Positions 11,107-23,200 of a stretch of 64,000 nt of DNA are shown piece after piece. The notes under the pieces are model-generated. The model ran no database searches and was not told the DNA's origin. It saw only the letters and a list, made by a program, of their open reading frames with translations. Source of the stretch: Symsagittifera roscoffensis (lineage: Eukaryota; Xenacoelomorpha; Acoela; Convolutidae). A program made the position numbers and the translations under genes. The number at the start of each line of letters is the position of its first letter. Positions within the stretch are counted from its first letter, which is position 1. Location: assembly GCF_963678635.1 (NCBI RefSeq), contig NC_087062.1, positions 25,883,419 through 25,947,418 on the forward strand, in the 5' to 3' direction.

Positions 11107-13536
11107 GCATGTGCCTATCGTTTACTGTGATCAAAGTCTTCATTGAAGGAACTTACAGTTGCTAGCTGGTGAACACTGGGCGACTGCGCCAGAAGGCTGG
11201 ACGTGTTTTGGAGGATCTCGTCATTAGTTTTCTACATACTAAAAACATTAAAATTCAGTTCAGTTTTTATATCAGTTCATCGATCTGTTCAAAATTGTTG
11301 AAAGCTCCTCTTTTTGTTCTATGGCATGTTTGTGCCTTGATTAATGTCGGTAACTTAACAATTCAAATTTTAAAAAAAATTGTCTTAAAAAAATTTTGCC
11401 TAAGAGTAAAAATTTGTAACCTTCGTTATATCATTTGTGAAAAACAACTTCTATACAAATCATGCCGTTTTCGATTCATTATAAATGCAAGACCCATCCA
11501 ACCTTTGGTTCTTTGAATAAACCAAGATATTTGTCACTTGCGTTCGGCTACGAACACAACACAAAAATTTGCAGAAATTTTTTGTTAAAATAAAGAAGTT
11601 TCTCGTTCGGAGGGTGAACCTGGAAAACAGCTTCTGTGTTTTGCCTCAAATTTTAGTTTGAACAAGTTTGAAATTGATCGTACTCTGATGAGAGCAACAT
11701 AAAATTGTCCACTTTGCAAAACATTGCAAGATGTTTTAAAATGTACAACCACTTTGTACTACGGAAAATACCACAATGTACAACCACAATGTACTACGGA
11801 AAATACTTGTCATATAATTTTCATAAATGGAAAAATACTATTCATAGAGATTTCGTACAATTTTTTTACGTATGGATTTGTATGAAATTCTATGGTTAAG
11901 AAGTTTTTCATATAGGAAAAGTGTATGGTAAGAAATTTTGTTCAACCCGGGAAAAGGCCTTTTTAGCTTCTAGAAGAGGTCTGAAACTGACCTAGAAATT
12001 GTTTTCTCGGATTCCCTTGCGGCAGCCTTTCATAATTATCGACTCGCGGCACCAAATAATCCTGATTAGTAGGACGTATTTTTGTTGAAAAGAAAAAATA
12101 ATTAAATTAACAATCTCTATTTTGTAAGTGACTGAAGATTTCAATATTTCAACAATTTTTTTTGACCAAAATTTTGAACAAATTCTAAACACACGACCAA
12201 AGCTGGCTGAGCACATAAAAAAATTAAACAAAATCAGCAACTAAAACTTTTGAATAAAAACCAAATCTAGATTTAAATTAGTTCTAATAAGTAGTAAATT
12301 CTAAGACTAAAGCGTTTTCTTTGTTTTTAGTAACATTTATGATACAAATGAGCCAAGAAAATGATCACGAATTGTATAGATAACTGAAAACTTACTGGCG
12401 CTAAAAAGTCTCGGAATGGTTTAGAGTTAAACAACTAGCTCAAAAATAATCGTCACGCTCATTCCCACAATTCAATTCAGTTTTTATATCAGTTTTTCAA
12501 TCTTTACAAAGTCGTATTAGAAACAAATTAGTAGTTGGTTGTGGACAAAATGGTGGAAGATGCCCCATGCTAATAATTCGTGTTCAAACGCATTAACAAT
12601 TGTTAGTTGATTCTTTACACTCTTCTACATCAGTTGCATTGCTGTAAACTAAAAATTACCATAATTTCACTCAGTACTAATATGATTGATTAGAGACTTT
12701 GGTCAGGCGATAGTGATTTAGACGGAGTTCCTAGTAGGCAGAAACGAGCATCTATTGAAATTTGAAAGGAAAACGAGCGGCGCGCCGAAAGAAAGAAAGA
12801 TGTTGTGTTGCAATCGGTTGTCAGTATTCCATACTCAAGAGCATTTAAACTGGCCAACGAAAAAGGCACATCAAACTGCCTCAGATTGTTGCCATTAGAA
12901 GAACATGCTTTTTTCCTGATTAAAGCAGCGTTTCTGGATGCATTGTGCTAGCAATATAATTGGCCGCTTGAAGATGTCCCTTCTCACGGTGTTTGAGGAA
13001 AAACGTTCTCGGTTGAGCAATGCTTGTCTTGTCCTTCTCAACTATTCGGCATAATGAAGTCAGAGACATAACAGCAGACAAGTTGACTAAAATTTGCCCA
13101 AATGTTGAAGTCGAACTTCAATTAGAGCGATTATCTGGCGAGTTTATGGCTTTGCGAACATCAATTAATGGCATCTTGAAAGGGCGTCTTGATATTTCAG
13201 CCAATGATGTCTGGGGAAACAAATTTGAGAAAAAGCGCTCATTGATGTAAGAGTAATCAGTCCTTGTACAAAATCAAATTCTGGTACTCATCCAAGTGTG
13301 TACAGAAAGCACGAAAAGGAAAAAAGAGATGCTATGAGCAACGTATCAGAGAAGTTGAACATAGTTCATTCACATCTCTTGTTTTTTCAAGCACGGGTGG
13401 TATGAGCAAAATTGCTACCACTTTTTACAAAAAACTTACTTCGATGAACAGTGAGAAAAAAGAATTAGCCTCATATAGTCAAGTGCTTTGGTGGGTTTAA
13501 TGTCTTCTTGGATTTGCGCTTCTCAGAACTTCGGAC
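11107..13536. repeat. Tandem duplication copy 1 (about 2.43 kb, offset 2494)
   Basis: GCATGTGCCTATCG starts at 11107 and at 13601, and the two stretches match almost base for base until AACTTCGG here and ATCTTCGA in copy 2, with single-base differences and small indels. The unit holds a foldback-family repeat in its first kilobase (ending with CAACCCGGG near 11950) and a broken retroelement C-terminus in its last 700 bp. High identity implies a recent duplication. Confidence 0.9.
12835..13536 (+). pseudogene. Broken, truncated retroelement zinc-finger/endonuclease-like C-terminus
   Basis: By eye, three frames together follow a protein tail widely dispersed in invertebrate retroelements. It opens with a LPLEEHAFFL segment and a stop within it, then a remnant of a C-x-C...H...C zinc knuckle. 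Next comes HNEVRDITADKLTKICPNVE in the frame 13020-13250, with RLDI, then DVRVISP in the next frame, then YEQRIREVEHSSFTSLVFSS in 13264-13500. D-x(n)-D-x-R spacing after a CCHC-like knuckle suggests a restriction-like (PD-D/ExK-type) endonuclease of a non-LTR element; that is inference. At least two frameshifts and several stops show it is dead. It ends abruptly at the duplication boundary, losing the tail kept in copy 2. Confidence 0.65.
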
Positions 13537-13600
13537 GTTTGATCAATGTCACACATACTCTCTGAGCCAACGGGTCCAAGTGCCGTTAGCATATGACTGA
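13537..13600. other. Unique spacer between the duplicate copies
   Basis: These 64 bases are not shared by the two copies and mark the duplication junction. Confidence 0.6.
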
Positions 13601-16026
13601 GCATGTGCCTATCGTTTACTGTGATCAAAGTCTTCATTGAAGGAACTTACGGTTGCTAGCTGGTGAACACTGCGCGACTGCGCCAGAAGGCTGGACGTGT
13701 TTTGGAGGATCTCGTCATTAGTTTTCTACATACTAAAAACATTAAAATTCAGTTCAGTTCTTATATCAGTTCATCGATCTGTTCAAAATTGTTGAAAGCT
13801 CCTCTTTTTGTTCTATGGCATGTTTGTGCCTTGATTAATGTCGGTAACTTAACAATTCAAATTTTAAAAAAATTGTCTTAAAAAAATTTTGCCTAAAAGT
13901 AAAAATTTGTAACCTTCGTTATATCATTTGTGAAAAACAACTTCTATACAAATCATGCCGTTTTTGATTCATTATAAATGCAAGACCCATCCAACCTTTG
14001 GTTCTTTGAATAAACCAAGATATTTGTCACTTGCGTTCGGCTACGAACACAACACAAAAATTTGCAGAAATTTTTTGTTAAAATAAAGAAGTTTCTCGTT
14101 CGGAGGGTGAACCTGGAAAACAGCTTCTGTGTTTTGCCTCAAAATTTAGTTTGAACAAGTTTGAAATTGATCGTACTCTGATGAGAGCAACATAAAATTG
14201 TCCACTTTGCAAAACATTGCAAGATGTTTTAAAATGTACAACCACTTTGTACTACGGAAAATACCACAATGTACAACCACAATGTACTACGGAAAATACT
14301 TGTCATATAATTTTCATAAATGGAAAAATACTTATCATAGAGATTTCGTACAATTTTTTTACGTATGGATTTGTATGAAATTCTATGGTTAAGAAGTTTT
14401 TCATATAGGAAAAGTGTATGGTAAGAAATTTTGTTCAACCCGGGAAAAGGCCTTTTTAGCTTCTAGAAGAGGTCTAAAACTGACCTAGAAATTGTTTTCT
14501 CGGATTCCCTTGCGGCAGCCTTTCATAATTATTGACTCGCGGCACCAAATAATCCTGATTAGTAGGACGTATTTTTGTTGAAAAGAAAAAATAAATAAAT
14601 TAACAATCTCTATTTTGTAAGTGACTGAAGATTTCAATATTTCAACAATTTTTTTTGACCAAAATTTTGAACAAATTCTAAACACACGACCAAAGCTGGC
14701 TGAGCACATAAAAAAATTAAACAAAATCAGCAACTAAAACTTTTGAATAAAAACCAAATCTAGATTTAAATTAGTTCTAATAAGTAGTAAATTCTAAGAC
14801 TAAAGCGTTTTCTTTGTTTTTAGTAACATTTATGATACAAATGAGCCAAGAAAATGATCACGAATTGTATAGATAACTGAAAACTTACTGGCGCTAAAAA
14901 GTCTCGGAATGGTTTAGAGTTAAACAACTAGCTCAAAAATAATCGTCACGCTCATTCCCACAATTCAATTCAGTTTTTATATCAGTTTTTCAATCTTTAC
15001 AAAGTCGTATTAGAAACAAATTAGTAGTTGGTTGTGGACAAAATGGTGGAAGATGCCCCATGCTAATAATTCGTGTTCAAACGCATTAACAATTGTTAGT
15101 TGATTCTTTACACTCTTCTACATCAGTTGCATTGCTGTAAACTAAAAATTACCATAATTTCACTCAGTACTAATATGATTGATTAGAGACTTTGGTCAGG
15201 CGATAGTGATTTAGACGGAGTTCCTAGTAGGCAGAAACGAGCATCTATTGAAATTTGAAAGGAAAACGAGCGGCGCGCCGAAAGAAAGAAAGATGTTGTG
15301 TTGCAATCGGTTGTCAGTATTCCATACTCAAGAGCATTTAAACTGGCCAACGAAAAAGGCACATCAAACTGCCTCAGATTGTTGCCATTAGAAGAACATG
15401 CTTTTTTCCTGATTAAAGCAGCGTTTCTGGATGCATTGTGCTAGCAATATAATTGGCCGCTTGAAGATGTCCCTTCTCACGGTGTTTGAGGAAAAACGTT
15501 CTCGGTTGAGCAATGCTTGTCTTGTCCTTCTCAACTATTCGGCATAATGAAGTCAGAGACATAACAGCAGACAAGTTGACTAAAATTTGCCCAAATGTTG
15601 AAGTCGAACTTCAATTAGAGCGATTATCTGGCGAGTTTATGGCTTTGCGAACATCAATTAATGGCATCTTGAAAGGGCGTCTTGATATTTCAGCCAATGA
15701 TGTCTGGGGAAACAAATTTGAGAAAAAGCGTTCATTGATGTAAGAGTAATCAGTCCTTGTACAAAATCAAATTCTGGTATTCAACCAAGTGTGTACAGAA
15801 AGCACGAAGTGGAAAAAAGAGATGCTATGAGCAACGTATCAGAGAAGTTGAACATAGTTCATTCACATCTCTTGTTTTTTCAAGCACGGGTGGTATGAGC
15901 AAAATTGCTACCACTTTTTACAAAAGACTTACTTCGATGAACAGTGAGAAAAAAGAATTAACCTCATATAGTCAAGTGCTTTGGTGGGCTTAATGTCGTC
16001 TTGGATTTGCGCTTCTCAGATCTTCG
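13601..16026. repeat. Tandem duplication copy 2
   Basis: This is the second copy of the 11107-13536 unit. Differences include T to C near 13759, a one-base A-run change near 13868 and A/G changes in the open frames near 15810-15990. The internal short direct repeat around GTACTACGGAAAATAC (14250-14300) is present in both copies. Confidence 0.9.
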
Positions 16027-16090
16027 ATCATGTGTATCCGTGGATCCCGTTCATCATATCGGCGACCGAGGTGGGGTTGCTTTGTGCAAA
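15328..16090 (+). pseudogene. Broken retroelement zinc-finger/endonuclease-like C-terminus, longer copy
   Basis: It has the same frames as copy 1: 15513-15743 with HNEVRDITADKL, a shift to DVRVISP, and 15757-15993 with YEQRIREVEHSSFTSLVFSS, ending in a stop. Beyond the duplicated segment the homology continues in the same frame as LRSSIMCIRGSRSSYRRP up to about 16060, which is the usual end of this tail. Copy 2 is therefore the more complete one and probably the parent of copy 1. No reverse transcriptase is left upstream. Confidence 0.65.
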
Positions 16091-16670
16091 AAATTCTTGA
16101 AACGCGCTCAATGGACATCAGTTATTTTTCATGGATGTTTCTTATCTGACATCTGTTAGCTGTTTTAGTTTGTTCTAATGTGAAGTTATCACTACAGAAT
16201 ATAGATATGATGTTGACTTCAATGCAACTGAACTACCGTTCGCAGTGGAAGCTGATGTTTACAATGTGAGTTGAGCTGATGTTTATTAACCAGGAAGCAA
16301 ATATTATTAGTTCAATTCAACTGATTCTGATAACTCAAGTGATGGAAACATTGATTGGATTGAAGTGTAATTAGATTTTTAAATTCAAAAAAATGACAAG
16401 ACTATGAATGTATGAATGTAGACAAGACTTGTTTCTACCCCCTTCCTCCACAATTCATTTTCTTCCTTTTAATAATCATTTTAACAAAGTCATACTGAAT
16501 GAAATTTAGCATGGTGAACAAACAAATAAAAGTTAACGAATTTTTTTGTTCAATCTTCACCGTAATGCATGTTGCACAAAAATTCATGAAAATAGATAAA
16601 CTAACAGCTAAACTAATAATTTTCAGAAAAAAAACATCAACACTTGTCAGGGTTTCCATTGTAGAACGTG
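16091..16670. other. AT-rich, no gene seen
   Basis: No recognised gene. The open frames at 16435-16659 and 16499-16903 run into the foldback element and have no domain. Confidence 0.5.
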
Positions 16671-17568
16671 GACAAGGAAAAAAACTGAATTTTTCTTTGG
16701 CTTTTTTCCCTATTCAACATTCCAAACTTCAAAAAAAAGGTTTCTATGCCCGGGTTGACCTCCATACACCAGAAATGCTTATCATACAACCATTGAAAAA
16801 GTGTAAAAATGCTTGTCATACCATTTTTATACAATTTACACCATTGGTTGTAAAAAATATATATACTAAAATCTGCGGCTGTTTGATTGGTAAGGAAAGT
16901 TAATGAAAAAAATTGTATGGCAAGGTTGTTTTCATTTTAAATAGTGTTTTCAGAAATTCTTTAAACTAAATTTTAAAAATTATTCTGTGAGTAAAAAGTG
17001 TATTTTGCTGAAATTTTTTTTCGTTCTGCGAAAATAACTTTACAGTTTGAAATAAAAAAATGTTTATTATACAATTGCCATATATGAAAAAAGTATATTT
17101 TTTTTTCGTTTTTTTTTTCCAAAAACGCTATGAAAATGATTTTCATAAAGTTTTGAATGGGGTAATAGCGTTCATCGTTCAACGGAAGCGCTTTGGTGGT
17201 CAAAATAAAGCTTATCATACAATTTTCATAAATGAAACATGAAACATGTATGATAAGTGTTTTCCACAGAGCGATATTTTTTTTCATATCTTTTGAAAAA
17301 GGTCTTATGGAAAAACTATGTGTTAGTATAGCGTTTCTGTTTTTTCCTTACCAATCAAACAGCCGCAGATTTTAATTTATATCTTTTTTCAACTAATGTA
17401 TAAAAATTGTGTGACAAGCATTTTCCCCCACTTTCAATGGATGTAAGGAAATGTATGATAAGCATTTTCGGTGTATGGAGGTTAACCCGAGCATAGGAAT
17501 CTAATTTTTTTTGCGAAGTTTTGAATGTTGCTTTAAAAAAAGAAGAAAATTTGGTTCTTTTCCTTGTC
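16671..17568. mobile_element. Foldback element, about 225-bp inverted arms, centre near 17120
   Basis: Three separate pairs share one centre: GACAAGGAAA 16671 with TTTCCTTGTC near 17560; CGGGTTGACC 16751 with GGTTAACCCG near 17480; ATCTGCGGCTGTTTGATTGG 16871 with its exact inverse at 17351. The arms are clear to about 16895 and 17346. The middle 450 bp has only local hairpins such as CTTATCATACA...TGTATGATAAG near 17210-17260. The CCCGGGTTGAC and ATGCTTATCATACA motifs recur at 11950, 21780-21930 and 56761-57655, so this is a family. No coding potential was seen. Confidence 0.8.
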
Positions 17569-17937
17569 CCATACTCTAAAATGCAAAACTTTAACTTTTG
17601 TTGATGGTTATTTTTTTGAAAAAATCACATGTTCAGCTGTTCTGTAGTTACGGTTCGTTTTTTTTTTCCTTGTAAACCTCCGCATGTATCCATGCTTATC
17701 GGAAAGGGTTTCATTTTGTAGGGATGGGTACGGGTGGCACGAAAATGAGCCGCATTGCATAATATCAAGTTTCATAGTAATTTGAATTGGTGAGAAAAAT
17801 GGCTAGAGGAGAAAAAAGCGGTGACGAAGTGACAAAAAGTCCACAAGTCAGTTAAAAAATTGGACGTCGATTTCCATCCTCTCATTGCTTCAGAGTATGG
17901 CCACAAATTGCGGATGATTATTAAACCTCTGTCACAG
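17569..17937. other. AT-rich spacer
   Basis: Nothing recognised apart from poly-T runs. Confidence 0.5.
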
Positions 17938-18150
17938 CCAGTAGTGGATTTAGGGGGGGGGGGGTGGGTATGGACGCTTTCTTCTTCAGGGATTCGACCA
18001 CCTGCTGACCTAAAGGGTCCCCCCTTTGTACTATTTTGAGATATCCGTTTTCGCTGACGGACCCTAAAATTTTTCTAAAGGAGCCTTTGGCGCCAATCTA
18101 TATTAATTTTGAGGGGGAAGCGTGCGCCGAAAAAATGCGATAGAAACCTA
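17938..18150. mobile_element. hAT-like MITE fragment
   Basis: It starts CAGTAGTGGATTTAGGG followed by a G-run, resembling the CAGNGGCGGATCTAGG ends common in hAT-type elements. The following block (AGGGATTCGACCACCTG, then AAAGGGTCCCCC, TTTTGAGATATCC, GGCGCC) matches, in inverse orientation, the block at about 58730-58840. Assignment to hAT is inference from the end motif only. Confidence 0.5.
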
Positions 18151-19535
18151 AAAGACGTGAACAGCTCGTGTTCTCGCTGTAATTACTATCGAGAAAAACT
18201 AAGATAGTGATTTTACGGTAACTAAGAAAGTTATTGACGACTTTTCACTATTTTTTTACGCGCTGATTTAACATTGATACATCATAGTTTACAATCTGCG
18301 TGTTTTAAGACCTTGAATTCTGCTGCTATAAGCGGAAAGTTATGGCAGTTCGTTATTCTTTGTTGACTTGTGATTTCCGAAAATAACGGAAAATTTTTGT
18401 ATGAAACGAACAAAACTTATCTATCAACTGACTACCCGAGATCCATCTATTTTAGACCGAGACCAGCTAAAAGTAGGTTGTTAAGAAAAAATCCCACACT
18501 AGGAAAACTAAATTTGGAAACTAAGGTGATGTTAAATTTCCTAACACAACAACTGAAGTTCCAAAAAATCAGACATTATGAGATGTAGAAACTGAGATAA
18601 AAATTATATCGATTTCCCCATACCCAAAATTACGAAGTCGAAAAAACTTTTCCTTTCAAAACAAATGTGTTTTTCTCGAAATTTATGTTCTTATAATTAA
18701 AAAAATTATAAACGGCGTGATTTCAAAAACTGTTTTCAACTGAAAAAGATTTATACGGATTAATAACGCTTTCTATGCCGAACATTTTGTTGCCAGATTT
18801 GATCAATGATGGGATATCCATACAGTATAGGCGCCTCTTTTTTCAACTTTCTTTTAATTCCACCGTGAAAGTTCCTGCCCATTTTCAATGGTTGGAACAA
18901 TTACAGAACATATTAGATCAGTACGGTATTGAAAGCAAGTTTAGCTGATGTTAGCCCCAGAAAACGGTTTAAGCAGAGGCACACCGAAAAGTTGCATCCT
19001 TTCTGATACAAAATTGAATACGTATAGAAAAACTAAAAAAATATATTTTGCCGAAAAATTTCATTTGCAAACAAGTTTCAAAAAACTGCAAGATGGCATA
19101 TTTGTATATCTTTAACTGAATCACTAAGAAAATCTAAGCAAAGCTGGCAGAATATTCCGACTTAAGCAAAAATGTAGCAGGCTTTAATTGGTTAGTTTTA
19201 CTCATCCATACAAAAAAAATTTTTAAAATGACAGATTGCACTGAATATCAAAATTGTTACTAAAAATAACCAAAAAAAAAACATCAAATGTTTTTTCAAA
19301 AATAATTTTTTTTCTTATTAAATTTTTCAACAGGCACGATAGAACCACAGCCTTTACTACTCTTTAAAACCAAATTTTGAAAAAATGGAATCTGAAAATA
19401 TATTAAAGCTTAGAAATGATGTTCAATCTTCTCACAAAGATTTTTAACAGTCAAAACAAAAAAAAACAAAAGAATAATAGCAACTGAGATTCAAAGAAAG
19501 CACAATAATTCCTCTATGCAATTTAACTGCATAAC
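18151..19535. other. AT-rich, no gene seen
   Basis: No supported gene. The 72-codon frame at 18370-18588 starts inside low-complexity DNA and has no domain signature. Confidence 0.5.
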
Positions 19536-19735
19536 NNNNNNNNNNNNNNNNNNNNNNNNNNNNNNNNNNNNNNNNNNNNNNNNNNNNNNNNNNNNNNNNN
19601 NNNNNNNNNNNNNNNNNNNNNNNNNNNNNNNNNNNNNNNNNNNNNNNNNNNNNNNNNNNNNNNNNNNNNNNNNNNNNNNNNNNNNNNNNNNNNNNNNNNN
19701 NNNNNNNNNNNNNNNNNNNNNNNNNNNNNNNNNNN
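19536..19735. other. Assembly gap of 200 N
   Basis: Exactly 200 undetermined bases, so the true length is probably unknown. Open frames crossing it are meaningless. Confidence 1.
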
Positions 19736-20235
19736 GAAATGATAGTGTTTTCTCAAATAAAGATCTTTGTCTTTCAAAAAAACTTTTGAGCAAGCTTAAA
19801 ACTCTGAAGTGCTAAAAAGAATAATACTCTAAATCTCAAACTAACGCCATGTAAACAATTGTTCTACAATTTCTTGCAACAATGGTACAATATATGGTCA
19901 ATCTATCTATTTTCAAATGCATGTTAAAAATCTGAAGCGGTTTTAATATTTAATAGCCGATGTGCTTTTCACCTGCGATTAGAAACGCATTTACTTACAA
20001 TAAACACTTGCAGTAATCACAGAGGATTTTTACGCGTTTTCCACAAATCTAGCGTAAAAAAAAACAAGTTTACGCTAAGCAGTGATTCTCAATAAATAAA
20101 AGAAAAATGTTTTATTTGTTTCATTTTGTAGCGTTTGAGATCTAGTTTCACGAAAAAGAAAAAGTGTGTCGATAATTGTCCTCAAAACAGTCCTAATATT
20201 TTGACCTCAGTTCTTATCCTCGATTTGCCACCTAT
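19736..20235. other. Upstream region and probable 5' UTR of the calmodulin-like gene
   Basis: AT-rich sequence directly before the start codon. A repeated TTTACGCT/TTTACGC motif lies near 20030-20075. No clear TATA box at a convincing distance was seen. Confidence 0.4.
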
Positions 20236-23200
20236 ATGGCGGCCGAAGGATTATCAGAGGAAGAGGTAAGTTGAAGCCAGCTCAAGTCCTTGTTTGTTTC
20301 ATCAATCTATTGTTTCATCTTGTTTATAGTTTGATTGTTAAAATTGGAGCTTTTGAATATTTAACAGGCGAGTGAATTTAATAAGTATCGAGTAATTTTT
20401 GAGCCGAGTGAGTTAACCTTTGAAAAAATATATAGCGTAACTAGGCGTTAGTTGTTGTGTAGGTTAGTGAGTACCAGACGGCGTTCTCTCTGTTCGACGA
20501 GGACGGGGATGGCACCATTACCACGAAGGAGTTGGGCACCATCATGCGACAGCTCGGCATGAATCCGAGTGAGGCGGAGCTGCAGGAGATGGTGGACGAG
20601 GTGGACGAGGATGGCAACGGGGAGATTGGTGAGTCATCATCTAGCCGAATGAATTAATTTATATGTCTTGAAAAATTTTACAATTCTAAAGTTCCGAACT
20701 AAGATTTGGATGTGACAAAACGCTTTGCGTCGCACGTTCAATGTTTCACCATTTAAAGTGCAAGAAACACATAAGTTTTCAACCACGGTACTAAGTTTAA
20801 AACTCATAATTGAAATAAAGGTGAATCCTTCTTCGAGTTGTTTAGTAAATAACTTCAATTTTTTCCGTCTCTTGTTTAAAATCCCAAAAAATGTTCAATT
20901 AGATAAACTTTTGACTGGACTTCACCTATGTCTCTACTGCGTTCGATCTATGTTTTGAATTCGGCTCAACCTATTTTTCGACAGTGCTCAATCTATGTTT
21001 TGACTGTGTGTGACCGGTTTCGAATTGCTGGTATGCGAATTCCACTCAGTAAAATTTAAATTTTCCAAATTGAATCATCCAAAGTTTTTGTTGATGTTTT
21101 CTACAAAACGCGTGAAAAGTTTTGGTCTGAATGTCTCTGAACTAAATCACTACGAGGCCAAAATGTGCACTGAATAATCGCCTGAAATCCAGAGACAAGT
21201 ATTTAAATGTGTTCCAAGAGGTAAGTGGATTCCACTCACAAAATGTCTGTGGATTCCGCGTACAAATATCTGTAACGCAATTTTTGTCGGCATATTAGTT
21301 ATGTTGCGGCTTCGGGAATGAGCCAATATAGTTAGTTGTTCTGGATTCCGCAAATGTAAGTGGTTTCCGCAATTTTACGTGGATTCCGCAATTAGTTGAT
21401 TCCGATTACAATTTGCGGAATCCGCTTACAATTTGCGGATTCCGCTTAAAATTTGCGGATTTCACTTACAGTTGCGGACTCCACAACAGCATAAGTTTAC
21501 TGTACACATATTATTATTTATTCGTGAATTCAACAAACTCTTCCGGATTCTGCAATAATTGTTAAGGGTTTCACAAAATTTGTTGCGGATTCCTCAAATT
21601 TGCCTGTTATCGGAGTGATTTTGAGCAATACAGTTTATGGCTGAAATCAGCAAATGCAGTTTATCTGCGTGGTAATTGCCAGTTACACTCTGAGATTTCT
21701 TATGACAAAAAATCCTTGGTTAGTGTTTCGGTTGAAACACAAAATTTCGAAACAATTTTTTTTTCTATTTTCATTTATGGAAAAAATGCTTGCCATACAA
21801 TTTCTTATAAGAAAAAATGCTTACTTTGCTATTTTCATACACTTACTTTTCCTCTATGAAATTGTATAAAAGAGTACGATAAGCATTTTTTTCATATATG
21901 AAAATTGTATGATAAGCATTTTTTTGTGAAACCGGGTAACCAAAAAGATCATTTTCGACCATTAATTTTTGGAAATCTTCATGTTTCATCGAAAACTCAG
22001 GAGCATTTTGGCCATCTTGTGCTGTCAACTATCTCATTTACCAGCAACGGTTCTTAGTTGAAACTTTTATTTCCCATTCTGTACAAGTGTCTTAATAGGA
22101 TTTTGAGCAATATAGTGTTTTAGCTATTTGTCTGTGGAATCCAAAACAGCAAAAAAAATCAAGGAAAAGTAGCAAAATTGCAACTTTTGCGACAATTCTG
22201 GTTTTGACTTGTTGCGGAATCCGCATACAATTTACAAAACGCACCAGTTTGACCTCGTAATGATGTTTTTGAAAATTCGTTTTTCATGCCGCGAAAACTT
22301 TGGGATCTCGAAATCTTAAAGCGTCGATTAATTTTTCCATTTTGAAAGTCAAAAAAGTTCCATCTTGCGCCTAAAAATCCGCTACGAAAAACTCTTCTAT
22401 GTCGAGCTCAAAGTCAAAACGTTTATTTTTGAGTAGTTCCCAAATTTTTTGTGCAGATTTTTTTTTGCTCTACTTTTTCTGCTATCTTTCGACTGTGCTC
22501 GACCAATGCTTTGACTTTCTCCACATAAATCGAGTTTGTTTTGACCTTGTGCTCTACATAGAATAGCTTTTTACAGCGGATTTGCAGGCGCGAAACGGTA
22601 CTTTCTTGACTTTGAAAGTGAAAACATAAGTCGACAAATTCGGTCCGGGAAAAACTATGTCGTCCCCTTTCATTAAAAGAAGCCGAAAACGTGTATTCAG
22701 TGCTTTTTCTTTGACTAAGTTCAACCTCTTTTTATAACGTGCATAATTAATTTAAGTGCGAACACTCTCGAATCAAATGCATTTATTATGGTGCCTCACA
22801 TAACCCTCTGCGAACTTCCACTGAAGTCTTCATCGGGCGGAAAAACTCACCCTACTTCGTATTTACTTCCAGCTCTGTGAGAGTGACTAGAACAAAAGTC
22901 ATAATTCTAGTGCATTTTTGATCATTTTATGTGAAATTAATGAAATTAAGGTAAAATATTTCATTTTTTGTGTTAGATTTTGACGAATTTCTGAGTATGA
23001 TGATGAAAAAGATGAAAGAAACAGACCACGAGGAAGACTACAGACAAACATTCCAGTAGGTCAAAATTTCTTTTAACGTGCCAAAATCCCTCTAAAAAGG
23101 CATTTTTCATGCATATCTTTGCAAAAGTGCCCTTTTAATAGTTCGTGGGTGGTAATTTCAAGAAATTTCCACCAAGAGTCAAGGTACCATGAATTGTCTA

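Noticed and set aside
16499-16903. 134-codon frame
   Set aside because: It runs into the arm of the foldback element and has no domain.
19491-19815. Open frames across the N gap
   Set aside because: They exist only because undetermined bases were read as codons.
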